This document shows positions 44,201 through 52,423 of a stretch of DNA of 56,489 nt, piece after piece. The notes under the pieces were generated by a model that saw nothing but the letters and a program-made list of their open reading frames with translations, was not told where the DNA came from and searched no databases. This DNA is from an uncultured Saprospiraceae bacterium (GTDB lineage Bacteria > Bacteroidota > Bacteroidia > Chitinophagales > Saprospiraceae): contig CALLWB010000060.1 of the NCBI GenBank assembly GCA_938016265.1, forward strand, positions 1 through 56,489, in the 5' to 3' direction. Both the position numbers and the translations under genes were made by a program. The first letter of the stretch is position 1. The number at the start of each line of letters is the position of its first letter.

Positions 44201-45191
44201 GAAAATTGACCATGAATTTCTGGGAGACCTGGAAATCACATTGATTAGTCCAACAGGCACCATGGTAGATCTAATGAAATCTCAATGCAGCAAAGATGAA
44301 AACATGGATGTTGAGTTTGATGATGAATCAAGCAATCCCTTTAGTTGTGCTGCCACGACTTTATTGGGAAGTTATACCGTACCCAATGGCATGCTATCCG
44401 ACTTTGATGGAGAAACCTTTGATGGGCAATGGATTTTGCAAGTAGTCGACAATTTCCCATCTGCAGATATTGGAGAGTTAGTGCAATGGTGTCTCGTACC
44501 TGCCGATGCTGGCACTGGAGTTGTTTTGAGTACTAAATTGTATTTGGAAGGACCTTATGAAACAGGGTTGAGCATGATGGCTGATGATCTCCGCATCAAT
44601 AATTTCATTCCGACCAGAGAACCCTACACTCAATTGGGCTACACGCTTACAAGTGGCGGTGGGGAGACAGTCAGTCCAGCAGTATTTGCACCAACTGGAA
44701 ACGACGCTATTGTGGATTGGGTAATTGTTGAACTTAGGGATAGTACCGATCCAACTACTGTTTTGGCATCAAGAGCAGCACTACTTCAAGCAGATGGAGA
44801 CGTTTGTGATCTTGATGGGAGCTCTTCGGTCATGTTTAGTGGTGTAGTAACCGGCAATTACTTTATTGTTGTCGATCATAGAAATCATCTGGCTGCCATG
44901 TCAGCAACACCTATCCTATTGAATAATACAGCTGGATTGTCATTTGACTTCACCACGACTGCGGCTCATGGCACCGATGCTCAAAAAGTACTCGGATCAA
45001 TCAACGTTTTTTACGAAAGTGATATCAATGGAAGTGGGACAGTTGATGCAGCAGACAGAAGTAATATTTGGAATAATAGAAATCAAACAGGCTATATTCT
45101 GGAGGACACAAATATGAATGGAACCTGCGATGCCGCTGAGCGAAGCCAAGCCTGGAACAACCGAAATAAATCATCTAAAGTGCCTTATTAG
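41208..45191 (+). CDS. Giant secreted protein: nine Ig-like repeats, P domain, dockerin-like end
   Basis: A 1327-residue exported protein with a signal peptide ending ITLRAQ. Nine tandem modules of about 90-100 residues follow (to about 870). Each starts with a form of P-N-G-G-E-x-x-x-x-G and I-T-W and ends Y-x-W-x-V-P-N...I-S-D-x-x-F-x-I, the Kre9/KNH-like Ig-type repeat. Next come a PKD/Ig-like module (about 875-945: FNSFVWTPSFGLDNPNIENP) and a proprotein-convertase P domain (about 960-1105: IDHEFLGDLEITLISPTGT). The C-terminal module (about 1105-1327) is shared with the adhesin at 52424-56395 and ends in two EF-hand/dockerin-like loops with RSxxWNNRN. It has no catalytic domain, so it is probably a surface adhesin or matrix scaffold. 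Confidence 0.88.
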   Translation: MKKFISLFIVLLSFITLRAQTITIVQPNGGEILYPCESYLITWTQSGGLSNYFNIDYSLDGGTIWASVTTNYLSTNGQYSWTVPNVESTTVRIRITDANTPSIFDISDQVFSINTPIELISPNGGEVWIGGSMQQITWSAPGTTDNFRISYSRNNGISWTTIASNYNTTSGVYNWSVPNTPSTSCLVRVEDYNQTCKADISDQVFTIEPAVPVVLYPDGGEILRPGCGQYITWETSSYFSNVRIEYSLDNGATYTTIVTNTSNDGSHYWTTPNSPTTNALIKISNTDDLTVHDVSNSPFEIAPVVKLISPNGGESFIGCDVLPITWEKSRNCASNYGIRYTTNNGATWNNISTSISANSSVLQTYNWNIPNGISSTDCKIEVYSTSSSYPGSDQSDNTFSLIPSNDITVSFPNGGEVFNVGDTVIVTWTNLPTSSGQFNVYYGNSTIATNVTGNNYQWIVPNSPTISGFIKVRDYTNSCKEDISDADFTILPKDPLLTSPNGGEVYYSGTAKTITWDNSSFYSNVRLEYSVDNGLTWKTIVTATTNDGSHYWVVPNEESLDCLVKVSSSNDVLNYDISDALFTIRPAVTVLTPNGNIVNGSFLGGCTVTSITFDRSPAWNRYRIEYSLNNGTSWSTIQSSWLTNSNPATYNWDIPNITSASALVRVTPVGTSYSDDSDNVFTITKPVTLIQPTFGGILQVGSVYDIEWVSDGISNIYDLYYSVNNGTSWNTIVTGYTTSTNQYPWAVPNNISSNCLIRVIDNVDNCKLDISDYAFTIANTAPPISVLTPNGGETLSGCANYDITWSVVNPSGAYDLAYSTDLGGTWNTIELNYTTTTNIYDWSVPAINSSSVLVRVKESGGTNQDISEALFTITSVELEAYPGVATINSGAAVQISTTGGFNSFVWTPSFGLDNPNIENPVASPTQTTQYIVASSNGTCTLRDTVLINVNTVNPTPSATCSAYSSTPGLLIDGALLHADTISIMGSGINALADLNVIMKIDHEFLGDLEITLISPTGTMVDLMKSQCSKDENMDVEFDDESSNPFSCAATTLLGSYTVPNGMLSDFDGETFDGQWILQVVDNFPSADIGELVQWCLVPADAGTGVVLSTKLYLEGPYETGLSMMADDLRINNFIPTREPYTQLGYTLTSGGGETVSPAVFAPTGNDAIVDWVIVELRDSTDPTTVLASRAALLQADGDVCDLDGSSSVMFSGVVTGNYFIVVDHRNHLAAMSATPILLNNTAGLSFDFTTTAAHGTDAQKVLGSINVFYESDINGSGTVDAADRSNIWNNRNQTGYILEDTNMNGTCDAAERSQAWNNRNKSSKVPY

Positions 45192-45587
45192 TAGCAGGTA
45201 AGTATAGAAAGCAAAGGGACTGGTTTTGCTTCGCAAAATTTCGCAAAATTAGGCAGAGGGTCTATGGACTTTTTTGTAAACATTCTTATAAAGGGTACGC
45301 TAGACAAGAACCACGTATCGGCGAATTCATTTGACCTATATAGATAAAATTGGGTACCAAGCAATAAAATAGATTGGCATTGACCTCCAATGTGGGAAGA
45401 CAAACTTCTTTCAGTACCCGTGTTTCACAATGTCTAAGGCCGCTCACCCAAATTTTTGAATAGTCCAGAAGCGACGACATAAGTCAGCCGGGGACGCAAT
45501 CCTCCGATAGAATTTATGTTGTGTTTGAATCATCATCCCCCCATTAACCAATCCACATTGGACCATACACCAATAACTTAATAGTTA
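45192..45587. other. Non-coding stretch 3' of the Ig-repeat gene
   Basis: About 400 bases with no convincing gene. It carries palindrome copy D (45224-45262) and a diverged copy of the GTTAATGGTGGATTGGT repeat near 45541-45560. The segment 45340-45500 is less AT-rich than its surroundings and could be a decayed gene or insertion, but no frame resembles a known protein. Confidence 0.4.
45224..45262. repeat. Dispersed palindrome copy D (TTTTGCTTCGCAAAA with flank)
   Basis: TTTTGCTTCGCAAAA (45224-45238) is followed by a partial direct duplication TTTCGCAAAATT and the flank AGGCAGAGGGTC. Reversed, copy A at 3998-4024 has the same palindrome and nearly the same flank. The element lies 33 nt after the stop of the large gene. 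Confidence 0.6.
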
Positions 45588-45892
45588 AATTAATCGTAAC
45601 TACTCAGCACAGCATGTTTATGATTAGGTACAATACCATTTTGTTTTTGTAAAAAAAAAACATAAAAAAGCTGTAACTCTCATTTTTTGAAACACCACTT
45701 TATTGCTCTGATTTATAGCACTTTAACTGGGTATGTTCATTTTTTCCAATCGATGAAAAAACGAACCAAAAAAATCTTGTTTTTATAAACTCGTCCCTCG
45801 AACATATAAAAACGGCCTCCCGCATGGTTGTTTCAATGGAAAACTGCTTTTTCTTAAAGATTTTGAAGTTGTGCTGAGTAGTTAAATTAATC
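45588..45892. mobile_element. IS66-like miniature inverted-repeat element (MITE), 8-bp target duplication
   Basis: A 289-bp non-coding element. Terminal inverted repeats are TAACTACTCAGCACA (45597-45611) and TGTGCTGAGTAGTTA (45870-45884), 15 of 15 bases matching. The left end carries an extra G, giving GTAAC at the tip. AATTAATC flanks it on both sides (45588-45595 and 45885-45892), an 8-bp direct repeat. IRs beginning GTAA plus 8-bp target duplications are hallmarks of the IS66 family, which is common in Bacteroidota. No transposase frame remains inside, so it would be moved in trans or is an internally deleted remnant. The right copy of the duplication contains the stop codon of mqo. Confidence 0.7.
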
Positions 45893-47380
45893 CAACTTTA
45901 ATATTCTAGTCGTCCGGTCTCTGGTATTCATACACAAATCCAGATTATCAATCAAGGATTCACCGTAGGAAGGAATCATCTTTTTTATTTTGTTTTTCCA
46001 GTTGTCAGAGGCCATTTGTTCTGGGTAACATTGCTTCAAAACATCCAACATGATGGACACAGAAGTCGAAGCACCTGGTGATGCGCCTAGTAGAACGGCC
46101 ATGGAACCAGTTTCATCCTTTACGATCTCCGTCCCGAATTTCAGGACACCTCCTTCCTCCTTATCACCTTTGATGATTTGTACGCGCTGACCGGCGATAG
46201 CCAATTCCCAGTCATCCATTTTTGCCTCGGGGAAAAACTGTTGTAAGGTATTAAATCGGTCTTCTTGAGATTGGAAGACTTGTTGAATCAGGTATTTGGT
46301 CAATCCAATATTCTGCATTCCTGCAGAAAGCATGGGCCAAATATTGTGCATCTCGATGGATAACGGTAAATCAAAATAAGATCCGTTCTTCAAAAATTTG
46401 GTGGAAAAACCAGCATATGGACCGAACAACAAGGATTTTTTGCCATCCAACATTCTAGTATCTAAATGAGGAACTGACATTGGAGGAGCCCCCTCCCCTG
46501 CTTTCCCATAGACTTTTGCTTCGTGTTGTTCGATGACAGCTTGATTATTGCAGCGTAGCCATTGTCCACTTACAGGGAATCCGCCGTAGCCTTTTCCTTC
46601 CGGGATGTCTGCTTTTTCTAGTAGAGGCAATGCGCCACCACCTGCTCCGATGAATACAAAATCTGCAGTTACTTCCTTATCTATCTTCCTATCGAGATCT
46701 TCCATTTCTATACGCCAATGTCCGTCTTTTTCTTTGGTCAGGTCGTTTATCTCGTGTCCGAGAAACAGGGTAATTCCATCACTTGCTTCCAGGTATTTGA
46801 TCATTGCTCGGGTAATGGAGCCGAAGTTGACATCCGTTCCAATTTCCATTCTGGTAGCTGCAATTTTTTGGGTAGCATCTCTTCCTTTCATCATTAGGGG
46901 AATCCACTCTTTTATCTCGCTATGATCTTCGGAATAAATCATGTCTTTAAATAGTGGACATGAGTTCATGGATTGGTATCTGTTACTTAGAAATTTTTGG
47001 TTGGCTTCTCCCCAGACAAAGCTCATATGATCGATATCATTGATAAACGGATGTTCTGTTTGTATGCATCCTTTTTCCAATAAATACGCCCAAAGCTGTT
47101 TAGAGATTTCGAAAGAAGAGCCAATTTTCAAGGCTTTTTCTATGTTAATACTACCATCTTCTTTTTCAGGTGTATAGTTTAATTCACAAAATGAAGCGTG
47201 TCCAGTACCTGCATTATTCCAAGCGTCCGAGCTTTCCGCCCCTACTCTATCTAATCGTTCGTAGATGTGAATCGTAGCATCAGGCATCAGTTCTTTAAAG
47301 AAAACCCCTAGAGTTGCACTCATTATGCCTGCTCCCACCAATACGATATCGACATCCGTTTTTGTATTTTTCTCATTCAT
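45887..47380 (-). CDS. mqo: Malate:quinone oxidoreductase
   Basis: A 497-residue FAD-dependent membrane-associated enzyme that oxidises malate to oxaloacetate and passes electrons to the quinone pool. The dinucleotide-binding N-terminus DIVLVGAGIMSATLGVFF, AWNNAGTGHASFCELNYTP, FIGAGGGALPLLEKADIPE, GFPVSGQWLRC and the C-terminal VLLGASPGASTSVSIMLDVL are family signatures. The length is normal. With sucC in the same window it is a second TCA-cycle gene, though the two are unlinked. The 3' end coincides with the target duplication of the miniature element at 45588-45892. The product still ends normally (ILKLD). Confidence 0.97.
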   Translation of the reverse strand: MNEKNTKTDVDIVLVGAGIMSATLGVFFKELMPDATIHIYERLDRVGAESSDAWNNAGTGHASFCELNYTPEKEDGSINIEKALKIGSSFEISKQLWAYLLEKGCIQTEHPFINDIDHMSFVWGEANQKFLSNRYQSMNSCPLFKDMIYSEDHSEIKEWIPLMMKGRDATQKIAATRMEIGTDVNFGSITRAMIKYLEASDGITLFLGHEINDLTKEKDGHWRIEMEDLDRKIDKEVTADFVFIGAGGGALPLLEKADIPEGKGYGGFPVSGQWLRCNNQAVIEQHEAKVYGKAGEGAPPMSVPHLDTRMLDGKKSLLFGPYAGFSTKFLKNGSYFDLPLSIEMHNIWPMLSAGMQNIGLTKYLIQQVFQSQEDRFNTLQQFFPEAKMDDWELAIAGQRVQIIKGDKEEGGVLKFGTEIVKDETGSMAVLLGASPGASTSVSIMLDVLKQCYPEQMASDNWKNKIKKMIPSYGESLIDNLDLCMNTRDRTTRILKLD

Positions 47381-47583
47381 AATAATAGACCAGTTGATTT
47401 GTCCACAAGAACCAAATTTAAATGGAAACCATCAATTTTTTATAGGATAAATTTAACCTTGCTTATAGATGAAGGTGTTCAATGACATAAAGTTGCAAAA
47501 ATGGTGTTCAAATAGATCGGATGTTTAGATCAAGATAGAAATAGCATCAATTGTAGAAATATAATCTATAAAATCCGTTATTT

Positions 47584-48156
47584 GTGTTTATGTTAAGAGT
47601 CTTCTGTTGTACAATTTTCACCTTACTCCTCTTCCCTTCTTGCAAACAGGAATTGATTCCCGTTACTGTAGGGGATTTTCAAAAATTTGTGGCTGCTACA
47701 AATTACAAAACAGACGCCGAAAAATATGAGTGGTCAATCATTCAAAGAGATGTTGTTAAGTTTGAAATTATGGAGCATATTGATTGGCAATGCCCAGATG
47801 GAGAAATGGCTGCTCTGCCAGAAAACCCAGTCACCCAAGTTAGCTACAATGATGCATTGGCTTATGCCAATTGGGTTGGCAAAAAACTACCTACCTATGA
47901 GCAATACTGGGGATTGATAGCTTCTGACACAAGAAAAATCAATACTTTTTCCAATCAAATATTCCCTCCGTATCAAGTAAATCTTATAGGAAATGTGTGG
48001 GAAATAACCACTCCTGATAATCAAGGAAGAATTCGGCTTGCTGGAGGCTCCTACTTGTGCAACGTAAACACTTGCAATGGCACAGATCCGCAACGGGACT
48101 TATTTGTAGACAAAATAACAGGAAACACCCATATTAGTTTTGCGCTAATCAAGTGA
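47584..48156 (+). CDS. Compact FGE/sulfatase-modifying-factor-like lipoprotein
   Basis: A 190-residue lipoprotein: the signal LLLFPSC places the lipidated residue at Cys20. The rest is a shortened formylglycine-generating-enzyme fold: VGDFQKFVAATNYKTDAEKYEWS (29-51), VTQVSYNDALAYANWVGKKLPT (83-104), IGNVWEIT and GGSYLCNVNTC (154-164). The last has Cys159 and Cys164 in the same C-x4-C spacing as the two catalytic cysteines of FGE. Usual family members exceed 250 residues, so loops are trimmed. Whether it oxidises cysteine or only binds is unknown, and no sulfatase gene is nearby. The G8 paralogue 2 gene starts 90 nt downstream. Confidence 0.8.
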   Translation: MFMLRVFCCTIFTLLLFPSCKQELIPVTVGDFQKFVAATNYKTDAEKYEWSIIQRDVVKFEIMEHIDWQCPDGEMAALPENPVTQVSYNDALAYANWVGKKLPTYEQYWGLIASDTRKINTFSNQIFPPYQVNLIGNVWEITTPDNQGRIRLAGGSYLCNVNTCNGTDPQRDLFVDKITGNTHISFALIK

Positions 48157-48246
48157 GCTACGGAAATTAATATTTAAACCAGCGTTTTACATTCCCCACA
48201 AATAAATGTATTTTTAGTAATTCATGAACACCACTAACCTACAGCT

Positions 48247-51200
48247 ATGAATCCCAACTTCCTCCACCTACTGTTTGTCAGTTTTTTATTGTCCCTCTCT
48301 GGATTATGGGAAAATGAATCTACTTCCAATAAACAAAGTTATGTTGCCCCTCCAGAAATAACTATTTGTGGTAATGAATTCGACATTGAACAGTATCAAC
48401 TAAAAAATTCAGCGGCCTTATTCACTGCTGTTGCCAATGGAAGGTGGGATCAAACCACTACCTGGAACCAGAATGCTATCCCCGGTCCAAATGATGCGGT
48501 AGTTATTCCAATTGGTTTAACGGTAAGACTAAATGGTTTGTGTCAGGCCAAAACAACGCGAGTAAATGGTAAACTTGCGAACAGGACTAGTATGAATGAT
48601 TTCACCTTGGAAACGGAATGGCTATTGGTGGAAGGAGCTGCTGCAAATTTGGAAATTGGTACTGCCGCGACTCCATATACTGGCCGGGGTATAATTACCC
48701 TAAAGGGAGTAAATGATAATGAAAATATTCTAGGACTTGGAGACAAATTTATTGGTTCCTTTGGTGGTGGAACAATCAATATTCATGGAAAAAATACAAT
48801 TGGTTGGACACAACTAGGTGCAACAGCTGCAGTGGGAAGTACGACCATCACCTTAAAAGAGCCAGTAGATTGGCCAGCAAATGCAGAGATAATGGTAACC
48901 GCATCTACTATTTACTGGGAGCAGGCAGAACAACGAACCATCGTAAGTGTAAGCCCAGATGGCAGAACCTTAACACTTGATTCACCACTTACGTTCAAGC
49001 ATACCGGAATTCAAAAATCATATACCCGAGCAGTTGATAATAAAACCTGGACAGCCGATTTACGTGCCGAAGTAGGTCTTTTAACCAGAAACATTACAAT
49101 TCAAGGAGATGCGGCAGCAGCTACTAGCAATTTTGGCGGGCACATCATGATTCATTATAACGGGAAAGCATACATCGAAGGAGTGGAATTGTACCATATG
49201 GGCCAAAAGTCGATTTTAGGCCGATATCCCTTCCACTGGCACCTGGTAAAGGCAGGAGGAACTGGTCAATATTTCAAGAATAATTCTGTTAGAAACTCCT
49301 TCAATAGAGCCATCACAATTCACGGCACAGACAATACACTTGTAGAAGGAAATTTTTGCTATGAACATATTGGTCACGGTATTTTTCTGGAAGATGGTAG
49401 CGAGCGGTTTAATACCATTCGCAATAATGTTGTTTTGCACACCATGCGTCCTGTTCTTGGAGAAGAATTAATTCCTTCAGATAATGAACTAAACCAACAG
49501 CAAAACCGCACCCCATCTTCCTATTGGATTACCAATCCCAATAACTACTTCTCGAATAATGTTGCTGCGGGCACACATGGAACGGGTTATTGGTTTGCCT
49601 TCCCGCAGTCTCCAATGGGAGATTCTGCAAACGATCCTTATTATAATGGGTTGGAGCCACACAAGGAACCACTTGGTTTATTTTCAGGCAATAAAGCACA
49701 TAGCTGTGCAAATGGAATGGACATTTTTGATCAGCTAAATGCCGATCATTCCTTGAGAACGAATTGGGGTTGGGACAATGCCACAGACCATGTTTTAGAA
49801 AACACTACTTTTTATGCAAACTTAAGCGGAATATATGCTGGGATTGGTGTTGGAGGGCCTGTCGAAAATGTAATTTACCGAGATAATATTTTTGTTGAAA
49901 ACAGAGTAGGTTTGTTCCTGGCAGCTTATAACACTGTTGAGAATTGTGTTTTTGTAGCAGAATCAGGGGAAGACCTATACCCCAATCACCAATATATTTA
50001 CCATACGTATGATGGTGCTGGAAGGATGAAAAACTGTCATATGGTTGGCTACAATACAGCGAACAGCTCTTTTTTTCAAGCAGGAGGAGCTGCTAGAAAA
50101 CATGTCAATCATACTTGGGAAGGAATTACTACCGACCATGGTGGCTTAATAAATATTACCATCCCTAATTATTCCGTTATTCGTGGAGATAATCCTAATG
50201 TTTGGACAGAAGGACATTATGATAAGGATGGATCTATCTCAGGAAAACCAGGAGCATCAATTGTTGCCAATCACCCCATGATGCTTACTGGAGGCGAGTT
50301 TCAACCTCCAAATTGGAATTATGTTTCCAGAACTGACAATTACTTTAATCTGTCTTTTTTGACGTACTCTATTCCTAGTGGAGGGGATTTCCCTCATGTA
50401 ACAGTGGCCCGCACAAAGGCGGGGACTCCAAGCGCAGGATTTCATCATACGTTTGATATTTTGACCATTCATATGATGCCCTTTATTGCCAATGACAGCT
50501 ACTTATATACTTACTCTTTTGCTTCTTTGCCTTATACCAACCGAGTAAAATTTTTCTACGATGATTGTTTATTTCCCGGAGATAATGCACGGGTCAATTT
50601 CGAAAAATTTGGTTTACTTCCGGGATTGAATATTACTTCTAGTCAAGGGGCATTGTCTGTTCATAATTCGCATGCGAGCCTTTATGCTTCGGGGAATTCA
50701 GGGTATTATATTCATACGAATGGTGATTTGTTTATTCGTCCTGTGGCGACTGGATTACAGCAGGATTATACGATTACTTGGAATGGTGGTGCGGTACTAC
50801 CATTAGCCGACACTGATGGCGACGGGTGTGGAAATTCCTTTGAAATTGCGCACAATAGAAACCCGAATGATGCAGTTGATCTGGCATTTTTGTTCGACTA
50901 TGATGAACATCAGGGCTGGACAAACAGTAATAATGTGATCAACCATACGCTCACTTCTGGTATTTATAAAGGCACTGCAGGTAACGCGGATCCGATGTTT
51001 TGGAAAACGGATTTTAATTTTCAGGCGAGTAAGGTTCAAAATATTCTGGTAAAGATGCGCTCTACGGCCAATAATCGTCCTGCACAACTTTTCTTTGGTA
51101 GAAATGATGCGCCAGGATTTGCAGCCACCAGAGTTTCGACTTACCAATATGTGGGAAATGGAGACTGGGAAGTCCTTGTAATTCCTGTAGGTACCAATCC

Positions 51201-51537
51201 ACAATGGATAAACAATATCACCTCCATGCGATTTGATCCGACTAACGTCAGTGGCGCTAATTTTGAGATAGACTGGATCGTTGCTTCGGACGGGGACGTT
51301 GATAACGATGGAGTGGCTGACAATGTGGACAATTGCATCACCTTTTCCTCTTCACTTAATTTTCAAGCTCCAACTCCAGTTCCTGATGGGACACATCAAG
51401 CTTCAGGACGGATCACCTCCAATAGTTATGTACCTGCCGGCAATGGCACCACCTTTGAATCAGGAGAAGTAGAAATGACAACTGGCTTTGAAGCAACCCC
51501 CGGGTCCAATTTTGAGGCACGGATTGGTTGCCAGTAG
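48247..51537 (+). CDS. G8-domain / CEMIP-like secreted beta-helix protein (paralogue 2)
   Basis: A 1096-residue paralogue of the protein at 34273-37599 with the same order: signal (LLFVSFLLSLSGLW), G8 domain (NGRWDQTTTWNQNAIPGPND), CEMIP-like beta-helix (GRYPFHWHLVK from 325, FNRAITIHGTD, IGHGIFLEDGSE), calcium motifs DTDGDGCGNSFEIAHNRNP and DGDVDNDGVADNVDNC, and the same end (VEMTTGFEATPGSNFEARIGCQ). Long identical blocks such as NRTPSSYWITNPNN and PHKEPLGLF show a fairly recent duplication, whereas the region after about residue 600 is more diverged. It is preceded by the compact FGE-like lipoprotein. A bidirectional terminator follows. Substrate inferred: an extracellular polysaccharide. 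Confidence 0.85.
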   Translation: MNPNFLHLLFVSFLLSLSGLWENESTSNKQSYVAPPEITICGNEFDIEQYQLKNSAALFTAVANGRWDQTTTWNQNAIPGPNDAVVIPIGLTVRLNGLCQAKTTRVNGKLANRTSMNDFTLETEWLLVEGAAANLEIGTAATPYTGRGIITLKGVNDNENILGLGDKFIGSFGGGTINIHGKNTIGWTQLGATAAVGSTTITLKEPVDWPANAEIMVTASTIYWEQAEQRTIVSVSPDGRTLTLDSPLTFKHTGIQKSYTRAVDNKTWTADLRAEVGLLTRNITIQGDAAAATSNFGGHIMIHYNGKAYIEGVELYHMGQKSILGRYPFHWHLVKAGGTGQYFKNNSVRNSFNRAITIHGTDNTLVEGNFCYEHIGHGIFLEDGSERFNTIRNNVVLHTMRPVLGEELIPSDNELNQQQNRTPSSYWITNPNNYFSNNVAAGTHGTGYWFAFPQSPMGDSANDPYYNGLEPHKEPLGLFSGNKAHSCANGMDIFDQLNADHSLRTNWGWDNATDHVLENTTFYANLSGIYAGIGVGGPVENVIYRDNIFVENRVGLFLAAYNTVENCVFVAESGEDLYPNHQYIYHTYDGAGRMKNCHMVGYNTANSSFFQAGGAARKHVNHTWEGITTDHGGLINITIPNYSVIRGDNPNVWTEGHYDKDGSISGKPGASIVANHPMMLTGGEFQPPNWNYVSRTDNYFNLSFLTYSIPSGGDFPHVTVARTKAGTPSAGFHHTFDILTIHMMPFIANDSYLYTYSFASLPYTNRVKFFYDDCLFPGDNARVNFEKFGLLPGLNITSSQGALSVHNSHASLYASGNSGYYIHTNGDLFIRPVATGLQQDYTITWNGGAVLPLADTDGDGCGNSFEIAHNRNPNDAVDLAFLFDYDEHQGWTNSNNVINHTLTSGIYKGTAGNADPMFWKTDFNFQASKVQNILVKMRSTANNRPAQLFFGRNDAPGFAATRVSTYQYVGNGDWEVLVIPVGTNPQWINNITSMRFDPTNVSGANFEIDWIVASDGDVDNDGVADNVDNCITFSSSLNFQAPTPVPDGTHQASGRITSNSYVPAGNGTTFESGEVEMTTGFEATPGSNFEARIGCQ

Positions 51538-51570
51538 TCTTAATTGTTTTAATAGTCTTTACCCTAAATA

Positions 51571-51608
51571 AAAAAGGCAGTTGATTTAATCTCAACTGCC
51601 TTTTTTGT
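51571..51608. terminator. Bidirectional intrinsic terminator
   Basis: The 14-bp perfect stem AAAAAGGCAGTTGA / TCAACTGCCTTTTT (51571-51584 and 51592-51605) with a 7-nt loop ends in T6. It works for both the G8 gene (ends 51537) and the converging lipoprotein gene (ends 51626). Confidence 0.92.
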
Positions 51609-51625
51609 TTCTGAATATTGTAAAA

Positions 51626-52237
51626 CTATTCTGTTTGTCCTGCTAAAATCGCTGTGTCTGGTGTCAGATTTAGACCATAGGAATGGATGGTCAAAACATC
51701 AGAAACAGCACTGCAATCTAGTTTTACCCAGCCATAATTGTATCCTCCGTTATTGCTAATTCGGAATGCTAAATGGTGTCCGGTTTTTCCTTCAAATAAT
51801 CCCGCATCTGCTATTGTACCGAGGACAAAAGATCCTCTTTCCGACCATTCTCCAACATCGAAGATACCTTCATTGTTTAGTGCATCGGGGTAACCGAAAG
51901 TGGAATTGTCTAGCAATTCTGTTGTACTGCTCGTATGCACTCTGGCGGCTAGATTGTCTGGGTGATCTGGCATCACCCCATTCCATAATGTCAAGTCTAC
52001 TACTTCGAAAGTGAGGTCCACCAATTCGTCGCCGTCCAGATCTAGACCGTAGGAATCGAAAACCATGACTTGTCCATTTACCATGGTGCTAAGGATCTCA
52101 TCCGTTTGTAGTTTTGCATAAGGTACTGCTATGTTTTCATTGACGTCTGTTGTCACAATGTTGGTTTCTTCAACTTTATCGCAAGAAACAATTAACAAGG
52201 AGACACAGACCACAATCAATAATTGATTTAATTTCAT
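51626..52237 (-). CDS. Hypothetical lipoprotein, 203 residues
   Basis: A 203-residue lipoprotein with lipobox LLIVSC (Cys19) and an all-beta body. Segments such as GQVMVFDSYGLDLDGDELVDLTFEVV and GLFEGKTGHHLAFRISNNGGYNYGWVKLD suggest a jelly-roll or concanavalin-type sandwich. The acidic DLDGDELVDLTF loop could bind calcium. GWVKLDCSA is similar to segments found in secreted Bacteroidota lipoproteins of unknown role. It probably lies in the outer membrane or on the surface. It is downstream of the large adhesin gene on the same strand (gap about 186 nt) and may share its transcript. Confidence 0.75.
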   Translation of the reverse strand: MKLNQLLIVVCVSLLIVSCDKVEETNIVTTDVNENIAVPYAKLQTDEILSTMVNGQVMVFDSYGLDLDGDELVDLTFEVVDLTLWNGVMPDHPDNLAARVHTSSTTELLDNSTFGYPDALNNEGIFDVGEWSERGSFVLGTIADAGLFEGKTGHHLAFRISNNGGYNYGWVKLDCSAVSDVLTIHSYGLNLTPDTAILAGQTE

Positions 52238-52423
52238 TGTATTTATTTAGGAGTTAAAAAAATTCACTCTTAAAACGGTGCCTCTAACTTTTTATTTTAA
52301 CCACACGAAATTATTAAGAGATTAAGTTTTAGTAAATAATCACTCGCTCCTAGGTGGGAGGCAACTAACGTCTCAGCTACTTAGGAAGGTTGCATTCTTG
52401 AATAAAACTAAATAATCTCGAGA

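Noticed and set aside
45286-45480. Minus-strand frame of 64 codons in the long gap before mqo
   Set aside because: No recognisable domain, overlaps another weak frame and has no promoter or terminator. It may be a decayed fragment but cannot be supported as a gene.
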